Shown in pieces: positions 8,115-13,755 of a stretch of DNA of 13,755 bases. The stretch's first letter is position 1. Each line of letters opens with the position of its first letter. Origin of the DNA: UBA7960 sp964348755 (GTDB lineage Bacteria > Bacteroidota > Bacteroidia > Bacteroidales > UBA7960); contig CAYGDW010000070.1 of assembly GCA_964348755.1 (NCBI GenBank), forward strand, positions 1 to 13,755, read 5' to 3'. The notes beneath the pieces were generated by a model. That model searched no databases, had not been told where the DNA came from, and saw only the letters and a list, made by a program, of their open reading frames with translations. The position numbers were made by a program, and so were the translations under genes.

Positions 8115-8938
8115 TACTCAAGTTCTATAGGGTTATAGGGAATTGAAATTTTTTTTGCATCTTCTTGTGATCGTCCCGGAATGCGAATGGATATCCCCAA
8201 GTTTTGGGCGCACTCCCAAACCCGCTCATGACATCTGATCAAATATTCATTGGTCCTTTGCCTCGTAGTTTTCTCGTAATTCCATTTCCACTTTTTTATG
8301 GGTACTTTATCCTGGCTAATTCCAATACAACTAAACTTAAAGTGGTTTTGGGCCTCAGATATTTCCAAAATTAAACCAGGCAGACCGTGAAACTTCCAGT
8401 GGCCAGCAGAAATGGGTATTTGGCTGGTAAACCATGCTTCCCAAGTCCTGCCCCTGAAATGGGCTGTAGCTTTCTGGCATGAATACCCTGCAATATGTTT
8501 GCGTTCAGGTAGAATTGTCCATTCAATATTGATTTGATCTTCATACAAAAAAATTGGATTGTTCCATGGAGCCCTGTGTACAATTGAATTTTTACCTTCC
8601 GGATAATTCTTAAACACTTCCATGGCCGGTACACGTGCCCTGAATCCGGGCACACCACAACTGTTTTTATTCACCGTGGCAATAGAGTCATGCTTATACA
8701 GGCCATAACTGTAACTTTTTGATACTTTTGGGCCAATTTCCAGTAATTGAATATTTGAATCGATATTGTCTGGTTTATCAGCATCAGCCACAAATTCAAA
8801 AGAATACCTGACCACCAGCCTGCTTGTGTCAAGGACTTCATAGGCATCAATGATTACCGGTGGGTTTGCCTTTGATTCAAAAATAGTTAGGTATAATAAA
8901 AAAGCCAAATTGAAAAAAAGCATTACTGTATATTTCAT
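8114..8938 (-). CDS. GLPGLI family secreted protein
   Basis: 274 residues with an N-terminal signal peptide (hydrophobic stretch at about 5-20, likely cleavage near ESKA/NPP at 24). The family-defining motif GLPGLI is at 185-190 within WKFHGLPGLILEIS, preceded by the usual GYSCQKATAHFRGRTWEAWFTSQIPI (151-176), so it belongs to the GLPGLI family (TIGR01200). These periplasmic or surface proteins of unknown function are restricted to Bacteroidota and often sit beside outer-membrane receptor proteins and peptide-maturation genes, as here. The frame is complete; the stop overlaps the radical SAM ATG by one base, indicating tight co-expression. It lies 116 bases downstream of the precursor gene. 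A role as accessory factor in peptide handling outside the inner membrane is inference. Confidence 0.92.
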   Translation of the reverse strand: MKYTVMLFFNLAFLLYLTIFESKANPPVIIDAYEVLDTSRLVVRYSFEFVADADKPDNIDSNIQLLEIGPKVSKSYSYGLYKHDSIATVNKNSCGVPGFRARVPAMEVFKNYPEGKNSIVHRAPWNNPIFLYEDQINIEWTILPERKHIAGYSCQKATAHFRGRTWEAWFTSQIPISAGHWKFHGLPGLILEISEAQNHFKFSCIGISQDKVPIKKWKWNYEKTTRQRTNEYLIRCHERVWECAQNLGISIRIPGRSQEDAKKISIPYNPIELE

Positions 8939-8971
8939 TTCGTTGGATTTTGAATTAATGATTTTTTACCT

Positions 8972-9004
8972 GAAGGGTGGAATTTTTTGAAAACTCCACC
9001 CTTC
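8972..9004 (-). other. Stem-loop between precursor and GLPGLI genes
   Basis: A perfect 10-bp inverted repeat (GAAGGGTGGA at 8972-8981, TCCACCCTTC at 8995-9004) closes a 13-base loop, within which TTTT and AAAA can pair further. Neither strand has a T-tract directly after the stem, so it is not a standard intrinsic terminator. Its place just after the precursor stop suggests a processing or partial read-through element that keeps precursor mRNA more abundant than the downstream genes, as in many bacteriocin operons (inference). Confidence 0.6.
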
Positions 9005-9054
9005 TTAAGGCCTATATGTAAAGCATTTTTTGTTGCTCTACATCTTAATCAATT

Positions 9055-9249
9055 TTAGCACCAGTAAAGCTTTTCACCACCTCCTGGGCTATGAAGTCCA
9101 CCATTATAATTAGCGTTACCATTATCATAAGATGATGATGCCCCGGCACATCCACAGGTACAATGGTGAACACAGCCACCGTTTATTTCCTTCATTTGTT
9201 TAACACTTAGCTGATTCTTGTTGATCCTATTCAATTTCAATGATTTCAT
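9055..9249 (-). CDS. Double-glycine leader RiPP precursor, GG-Bacteroidales type
   Basis: A 64-residue peptide with a leader of 25 residues ending in LSVKQMKEINGG, the classic double-glycine cleavage site of C39-peptidase exporters. The N-terminus MKSLKLNRINKNQLS is typical of Bacteroidota natural-product leaders. The 39-residue core has five Cys (C26, C30, C32, C34 clustered as CVHHCTCGC, and C64 as the final residue) and a Gly/Asn/Ser-rich middle with NGNANYNGGLHSP. That Asn/Gly pattern is, from memory, typical of the GG-Bacteroidales precursor family (TIGR04149), which is matured by radical SAM enzymes. It sits upstream of GLPGLI and radical SAM genes in the expected order. The frame is intact. 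Mature structure and activity are unknown, and its maturase and exporter are broken in this sequence. Confidence 0.9.
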   Translation of the reverse strand: MKSLKLNRINKNQLSVKQMKEINGGCVHHCTCGCAGASSSYDNGNANYNGGLHSPGGGEKLYWC

Positions 9250-9298
9250 TTTCGTAAATTTTAATATTTCAAACTGTTTTGCTTATTTTTGTTCTGAA

Positions 9299-9350
9299 TA
9301 TCCATGTTCCTGCAAGTATTTTTTTACCGACTTATTCCAGGAACAGGATA
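9299..9350 (-). repeat. Inverted repeat in the leader of the precursor gene
   Basis: TATCC-A-TGTTCCTG (9299-9312) pairs with CAGGAACAGGATA (9338-9350): 13 pairs with one bulged A, around a 25-base loop. There is no T-tract after the stem on the minus strand. It lies about 50 bases before the precursor ATG, so it would be in its 5' leader if transcription comes from upstream. Function unknown. Confidence 0.55.
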
Positions 9351-9371
9351 GTCACTTTTTGGTAAAGTGAC
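9351..9371 (-). repeat. Short perfect hairpin, GTCACTTT/AAAGTGAC
   Basis: Perfect 8-bp arms at 9351-9358 and 9364-9371 with a five-base loop. On the minus strand its 5' arm plus loop (CACTTTACC) is complementary to the loop of the next hairpin upstream (GGTAAAGTG, reading of 9412-9420), so two alternative structures can compete. The hairpin abuts the repeat at 9299-9350 directly. Confidence 0.5.
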
Positions 9372-9396
9372 CTAAAACAATAAGAGCATGCCTCTT

Positions 9397-9438
9397 TAAG
9401 CCTTTGGCAGCCACTTTACCCAAGCTGCCAAAGGCTTA
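9397..9438 (-). repeat. Perfect 14-bp inverted repeat after the outer-membrane protein gene
   Basis: TAAGCCTTTGGCAG (9397-9410) and CTGCCAAAGGCTTA (9425-9438) pair perfectly around a 14-base loop. It lies 55 bases beyond the outer-membrane protein stop. Stem strength suits a terminator, but no T-tract follows on either strand, so it may be a factor-dependent terminator, an mRNA 3'-end stabiliser, or part of a competing-hairpin switch before the precursor gene. Confidence 0.55.
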
Positions 9439-9493
9439 TTCGCTCAAGTTGTTCTTGCATAAGAACCAAAAATCTATTTTTATAAAAACCATT

Positions 9494-12181
9494 TTAATAT
9501 AGCTTAAATCGTGCACTTAACTTTATAGAAGCCGGACGAATGCGGTATTCGGAATAATAGCTGTTGAGGCTGCTGTAATAGGAGTAAATGTAATTTTCAG
9601 TATTCAATATGTTGTTCAATTGCAAAGCAAACCTTATTCTTCTTATGTTATAAACCAATTGCCCATCCAGTAAAAAGAAGGTATTCTGCCTTTTTTGGTT
9701 CTGCAGGTGGTAGTACTCAAAACTTAAAGAAAACATTATTCCACTGGCAAAAGAGTAGCTCATGGATGTGGCATTAATATAATTAACCAATGGATCAGAC
9801 TGTCCATACCCCCCGGCACGCATGGTCATTCGGCTTGTACTGCTTTTGTTGGCCAAAACAAATCTTTTGAAAGGTTCTATTGTGAGTGTAATGTTTGTGT
9901 TGAAGCCTTCGTTGCGAAACCGGATAAGGCTGTCTTGCCTTAGCTGGGGTGTGGAGCCGCTACCCCAGTATGCCTCGGCATTAAATGATAGCTTTTTCCA
10001 ATCGAAGCCTTTGCCCATTCGACCTATTACTGAAAGATAGTCTCCTGTATTCTCCATTTCAACTCTGGTGATGTTCAAAGTTGAACCCTGGAATTGTTTT
10101 ACATACATCACATCGTTGCGGTATTTGTTATAATTTACTTCAACATTGGCAAAAAGGAAATGAATTACATTTCTGTAGGACAACAATAGGCGGCTTTGAT
10201 GTCCATAAGTATCGGAGAGCTTGTTATCGTAATGTGTTAGTGTACGATAATCCCGAAGTATCAAACCCGGGTATAGATTTCGTAAATCAGGATTATGGTT
10301 GTACCAAAAATAATTGCCTGACAATTGCCATCTTGTACTCATATCGTAGGTGAAATTCAGATGGGGCAGAAAAATTATTTTGTTGCTTTTGAGAGATTCC
10401 TGGTGGTTTTGATGGTCAGATAGCGCAATATGCTGGTATTGAATGGGTGTAGAAAGCATAAGATTAAAATCACGTTTCCGGTAAGTAAAGTTCAACCCCA
10501 ATCCAGTCCGCATCCTTAACCATGTCATGTCATTTTGAAAGGAACTTTGATTTAGCGGGGTAAACTCATTGCCCAGCCGAGAAGTAAAAATAGTTGTATT
10601 GAGCGATTGCTGTTCCAGAGTGTAAAGTAACATGGGATTGATAAAAATGGACTTCCATTGTTTTTGCAAAAGAAACATCATCCTGTTTTGGGTTTGAAAG
10701 GAATTGAAGTTTACATTTTGCCTGTTGGTTTCAAAAGGCCCGTTTTGGTTAAACTCATTTGTAAAACTACCGGGTGATATATCAAGCCTGGTAGGTGCTG
10801 CCTGGTAATAGGTGCGTGAATAAAACTCGATACCCGGTTGCTTCTCTGAATCACTGCGTTTGACCCAATTAATGTTTTGCGTTAATCGTAAAGCCTGGTT
10901 TTTATTGTTTTGGGTTATCACATCATCACCCAATACAAAGCCATCGCTTTCATCAAGGCTCAAAGATACCTGCGTCAGGCTGTTCAAATAACTATGCGGA
11001 TTGTTTCTCTTATAACCAAGTCCTCCTTCCAAGTTCAGTTTTTTGGTATGCGAGTTTAACCCTTCAGCAATTGTCAGCGTGTCGGCACCTGGTATCATAT
11101 AGCGGGTTTGACTAAAGCCCAATCTGTCATCCAAATCACGATAACCATTCAAGTTAATGGTAAGCTCTGCATCGCTGGGGGTTTTGAACAGATTATTTAT
11201 CGCACCACCGAAGGCTTTATTAAACAAGTACCTGTTTTTGTTGATGGGTGGAGGGGCAGGCTTTACCATGTTGGCCAAATCTGCAGAGGGCAGTGCAAAC
11301 CTGTTGTAAAAAGACTGAAACTCCTGCTCAAGGTCATTTCCAATATTATTGGTTTTAAAGGAGGTGAGATGTTGCCTTGATTTGCTGAAATACATACCTG
11401 TAAGGGAATTGTTCCAAAGAAAATTTTCATTACTGCCTCCGCCTAATTCGGCCATGGCAGAGAAGATGCCACGGGAATCATGGTTTAGAATCAGGTTAAT
11501 AGCTGCATCATCTGAGAACGCAATATCCTGCAAGGCTTTTACAGGTTGGTGGTTTTCAAAAACCTGCACTGTGGCTATATCTGATGCACTTATGGTGTTG
11601 GTTGCAATACCGTAACGCCCCTGCAGCATATCCATATTTTCAATATAGAAGTGACTGATGGGCTTGCCTTTGTATTCAATTCTTCCGCTTTCCCTTACAG
11701 TAATTCCAGGGAGTTTCTTTATCACATCCCCAATTACCTGGTCTGAGGAATCGCGAAAAGCCCTAACAGAATAATTAATAGTATCGCTTCCCCATATTTT
11801 GGGTGCTTTCAACAAAAATTCCTTGAGTTCAATGGCTTCTTCCCTAATATAAACAATGAGATCCTTTACATCCAGGTCAACTCTCTGTATATGTTGCCTG
11901 ATATTAAATCCGCTCACACCCAGTAAAAGATCAGTCTCGTTGCCCTGATATAGAATAGAAAAACGCCCTTCAGGCTTACTGAAGTTGAAAGCTACTACAG
12001 TACTATCTTTTGCAAGCATCAAAGTAATTGAAGCGTCGGCAATGGGTTTTGATTGTTCATTAAGAACAATACTGTGGAAGATTTTTTGACAATAGCCATT
12101 CTCGCTACAAAAAAAAGTCAACACAGCCAAATGCAAAACTCCAAAAAAGAAAAGGTCTAAATGATTTTTCGTAGAAATCAT
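9494..12181 (-). CDS. Outer-membrane beta-barrel protein with CarboxypepD_reg-like and plug domains
   Basis: 895 residues: an N-terminal signal peptide (hydrophobic LFFFGVLHLAVLTFF, cleavage likely near residue 31), a carboxypeptidase-regulatory-like beta-sandwich (about 33-113), a plug-like region (about 145-240) with VIKKLPGITVRESGRIEYKG and FYIENMDMLQGRYGIA, then a long Asn/Tyr/aromatic-rich stretch of alternating beta-strands to the C-terminal aromatic residue (ARFKLY). This is the TonB-dependent-receptor-like architecture of Bacteroidota, although no clear TonB box was seen. Such proteins are frequent neighbours of GLPGLI genes and double-glycine peptide loci. It is first in the minus-strand set, 244 bases before the precursor. 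It might let the peptide cross the outer membrane or sense it (inference); a nutrient receptor is the alternative. Confidence 0.87.
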   Translation of the reverse strand: MISTKNHLDLFFFGVLHLAVLTFFCSENGYCQKIFHSIVLNEQSKPIADASITLMLAKDSTVVAFNFSKPEGRFSILYQGNETDLLLGVSGFNIRQHIQRVDLDVKDLIVYIREEAIELKEFLLKAPKIWGSDTINYSVRAFRDSSDQVIGDVIKKLPGITVRESGRIEYKGKPISHFYIENMDMLQGRYGIATNTISASDIATVQVFENHQPVKALQDIAFSDDAAINLILNHDSRGIFSAMAELGGGSNENFLWNNSLTGMYFSKSRQHLTSFKTNNIGNDLEQEFQSFYNRFALPSADLANMVKPAPPPINKNRYLFNKAFGGAINNLFKTPSDAELTINLNGYRDLDDRLGFSQTRYMIPGADTLTIAEGLNSHTKKLNLEGGLGYKRNNPHSYLNSLTQVSLSLDESDGFVLGDDVITQNNKNQALRLTQNINWVKRSDSEKQPGIEFYSRTYYQAAPTRLDISPGSFTNEFNQNGPFETNRQNVNFNSFQTQNRMMFLLQKQWKSIFINPMLLYTLEQQSLNTTIFTSRLGNEFTPLNQSSFQNDMTWLRMRTGLGLNFTYRKRDFNLMLSTPIQYQHIALSDHQNHQESLKSNKIIFLPHLNFTYDMSTRWQLSGNYFWYNHNPDLRNLYPGLILRDYRTLTHYDNKLSDTYGHQSRLLLSYRNVIHFLFANVEVNYNKYRNDVMYVKQFQGSTLNITRVEMENTGDYLSVIGRMGKGFDWKKLSFNAEAYWGSGSTPQLRQDSLIRFRNEGFNTNITLTIEPFKRFVLANKSSTSRMTMRAGGYGQSDPLVNYINATSMSYSFASGIMFSLSFEYYHLQNQKRQNTFFLLDGQLVYNIRRIRFALQLNNILNTENYIYSYYSSLNSYYSEYRIRPASIKLSARFKLY

Positions 12182-12243
12182 AAAACTTGGTCTTAATTAC
12201 TTAGTGATATTCCAAGCATCATATTCCTAGTTCGCCAATTATT

Positions 12244-12306
12244 CAGGGCTTTTCGGTTTGCCGCCCGCATAGGTTCTTTTGGGCCCAATAAAGAACTTTT
12301 GCCCTG
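12244..12306. repeat. Nested inverted repeat with a GGGCCC centre
   Basis: The inner element GTTCTTTTGGG / CCCAATAAAGAAC (12273-12296) is an inverted repeat with a two-base bulge and no loop at the GGG/CCC centre. It is flanked by an outer CAGGGC (12244-12249) and GCCCTG (12301-12306). Four T residues follow the inner stem on +, too few for a confident terminator. Function unknown. Confidence 0.4.
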
Positions 12307-12482
12307 TAAAGAAAAAAAATGATGTAATCCAAATTTTAGCGTTGAATTTTCGTTACTTATACTTATTCTAAATAATGTTTTTATTCAACATAGCTATTTT
12401 TAGTCATATTGTGGCAGTAATAATTTGGGCTTAAGAGGATAGCTGTCCGATTTAACGCCATACTTAAAAGCAGAGATTGTAA

Positions 12483-12540
12483 TGACAAATTTTTCATTAA
12501 TTATGTCACTGAAATGACAAATTTATTATTAATTTTGTCA
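12483..12540. promoter_or_regulatory. Two near-identical 26-bp dyads upstream of the ATPase gene (possible operators)
   Basis: Each element starts with TGACAAATTT and ends with AATTATGTCA or AATTTTGTCA: 12483-12508 and 12515-12540. Both are imperfect palindromes, with identical half-site cores TGACA/TGTCA, and repeat with a 32-bp period, close to three helical turns. The right arm of the second contains TAATTTTG (12530-12537), which matches the -7 consensus TAnnTTTG, though no TTTG at -33 is present. Binding of a dimeric regulator here would cover the promoter. Operator function is inferred. Confidence 0.55.
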
Positions 12541-12584
12541 TCAGAATATCATAATTTACATTTAGTCATGAAAAGCGCATAAGT

Positions 12585-13755
12585 ATGCAAGTTATCAAAA
12601 GGGCATTACAGGAAAAGATTCTAAGCCGTTTACGGGCAGGCAAAGTGATTGTGTTGACTGGAGCAAGGCGTACAGGAAAAACCTTTCTCATCAGAGAAAT
12701 AATGCAAAACCTAAACAGGCCTCACCTCTGCTTAAACGGTGAAGACTATACCACTGCGCTGAAACTTCAGAACAAGGGCCTCGATGAACACCGAAACCTG
12801 ATAGGAGAAAACAAATTTCTGATCATTGACGAAGCGCAAAAGATTGAAAATATCGGTCAGATATTAAAACTGATGATCGATGAAATTGAAGGCCTGCACA
12901 TACTGATAACAGGCTCATCGGCCTTTGATATGCTCAACACCATTGGCGAACCTCTTACAGGCCGAAAGTACAGTTACCAACTGCACCCCATAGCGCAAAT
13001 TGAGCTTATGGCATACGAAAATCCGATTACCACACAAAGCCTTTTATCAAGCCGGCTCATTTACGGAAGTTACCCTGAAGTACTTACCATACATGACAAC
13101 AACGAAAAGATTGAATACCTTACCGATCTGATAAATTCATACCTTTTAAAGGATATCCTTGTGCTTGACAGGATAAAGAATTCATCAAAGCTGGTAAATA
13201 TCATTCGGCTTTTGGCCTTTCAGGTAGGGCATGAAGTATCCATAAACGAACTGGCACAAAATGTTGGCCTTAACAAACTGACCGTTGAAAGGTACCTCGA
13301 TTTGCTGACCAAAGTGTTTGTGATATACAGGGTTGAAGGTTACAGCCGAAACCTGCGCAAGGAAATCTCAAAGTCGCCCCGATACTACTTCTGGGACAAT
13401 GGCATTAGAAACATGCTCATAGCCAATTTTAACGACCTTACGCTGCGAAATGACGTGGGTCAGTTATGGGAAAATTACATTATTTCAGAAAGGATAAAAC
13501 TGCAGCAATACCAGGGTTGGCCATCAAACAATTATTTCTGGCGCACCTACGACCAGCAGGAAATTGATTGGATTGAAGAACGTGATGGGGGTATTTTTGC
13601 TTATGAAATAAAATATAGAAACACTCAAACCAAGGTACCCGGCGCATGGGCAAGAAATTATCCCAACGCTAAATTCACCCTAGTCAATACTGAAAATTAT
13701 CTGAAGTTTATCACCCAAAAAGATATTTTTCAAAAAAGGACATTCAATGATAAAT
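12585..13755 (+). CDS. AAA_14/DUF4143 ATP-binding protein (3' end at window edge)
   Basis: An open frame from the ATG at 12585 to the window end, 390 codons, so probably nearly complete. N-terminal AAA_14 ATPase: Walker A GARRTGKT (26-33), Walker B FLIIDEAQ (78-85), and a sensor-like LITGSSAFDML (107-117). A middle winged-helix-like part (about 200-245, ISINELAQNVGLN-type helices) is followed by the C-terminal DUF4143 region, with YYFWDNGIRNMLI, WENYIISERIK and a PD-(D/E)xK-like motif (EIDWIEE at 326 onward, AYEIKY at 339-344, giving D328 and E341-x-K343). Such ATPases are abundant and often multicopy in Bacteroidota and archaea, with poorly known function; a link to mobile DNA or stress has been suggested. 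It is divergent from the RiPP locus, with its own upstream region containing paired dyads. Confidence 0.9.
   Translation, partial: MQVIKRALQEKILSRLRAGKVIVLTGARRTGKTFLIREIMQNLNRPHLCLNGEDYTTALKLQNKGLDEHRNLIGENKFLIIDEAQKIENIGQILKLMIDEIEGLHILITGSSAFDMLNTIGEPLTGRKYSYQLHPIAQIELMAYENPITTQSLLSSRLIYGSYPEVLTIHDNNEKIEYLTDLINSYLLKDILVLDRIKNSSKLVNIIRLLAFQVGHEVSINELAQNVGLNKLTVERYLDLLTKVFVIYRVEGYSRNLRKEISKSPRYYFWDNGIRNMLIANFNDLTLRNDVGQLWENYIISERIKLQQYQGWPSNNYFWRTYDQQEIDWIEERDGGIFAYEIKYRNTQTKVPGAWARNYPNAKFTLVNTENYLKFITQKDIFQKRTFNDK

Larger units (their letters stand above)
12182..12584. other. 403-base divergent intergenic region
   Basis: A/T-rich gap between the divergently oriented outer-membrane protein and ATPase genes. 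It holds a nested GC-centred inverted repeat (12244-12306) and two similar dyads next to the ATPase (12483-12540), listed separately. No open frame of note, RNA gene or clear -33/-7 promoter for the outer-membrane protein gene was found. Confidence 0.6.

Noticed and set aside
8371..8658. 95-codon minus-strand frame inside the GLPGLI gene
   Set aside because: It is an out-of-frame shadow of a gene with a clear family motif.
9299..9480. Additional small precursor peptides upstream of the one at 9055-9249
   Set aside because: The ATG frames there are under 20 codons, without a Gly-Gly leader or Cys cluster.
12483..12540. CRISPR repeat-spacer unit
   Set aside because: There are only two copies, with 6 bases between them and internal dyad symmetry; operator-like, not a CRISPR array.

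Overview
The window comes from a Bacteroidota genome, most likely of the Bacteroidales/Marinilabiliales kind. The evidence is a GLPGLI-family protein, a double-glycine natural-product precursor of the Bacteroidales type, a CarboxypepD_reg/plug/beta-barrel outer-membrane protein, a close match to the Bacteroidota promoter (TTTG, then TAnnTTTG) upstream of ppdK, and little sign of Shine-Dalgarno sequences. No rRNA, tRNA, CRISPR array or transposase was recognised.

Left part (1-5563) is core metabolism. A tiny winged-helix gene (60-239, +) converges on a minus-strand cluster read TatD-type hydrolase -> tcdA -> ubiE/menG. TatD and tcdA overlap by ATGA. Divergent from this cluster, ppdK (pyruvate, phosphate dikinase) runs 2700-5504 on + and ends at a strong intrinsic terminator.

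Middle part (5623-12181, all minus strand) is a ribosomally made, modified peptide (RiPP) locus. In transcription order it holds: an outer-membrane beta-barrel receptor-like protein; a Cys-rich precursor with a Gly-Gly leader; a GLPGLI secreted protein; a radical SAM peptide maturase; a peptidase/ABC exporter; and an HlyD-type adaptor. The expected logic is synthesis, radical SAM modification of the core, cleavage after Gly-Gly with export by the ABC/HlyD pair, and an outer-membrane protein for passage or sensing. The locus is broken, however. The radical SAM gene lacks its 3' half and is joined in frame to the 3' end of the ABC gene, with everything between (SPASM region, ABC peptidase, membrane and Walker A parts) missing. 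There is also a homopolymer frameshift in the radical SAM part, a TGA stop just before the ABC signature motif, and a second homopolymer frameshift near the ABC 3' end. Precursor, GLPGLI, outer-membrane and HlyD genes remain open. The intergenic stretches around the precursor are rich in hairpins.

Right part (12182-13755): a 403-base gap with a nested GC-centred inverted repeat and two near-identical 26-bp dyads spaced 32 bp apart. It leads into a plus-strand AAA_14/DUF4143 ATPase gene that runs off the window edge.
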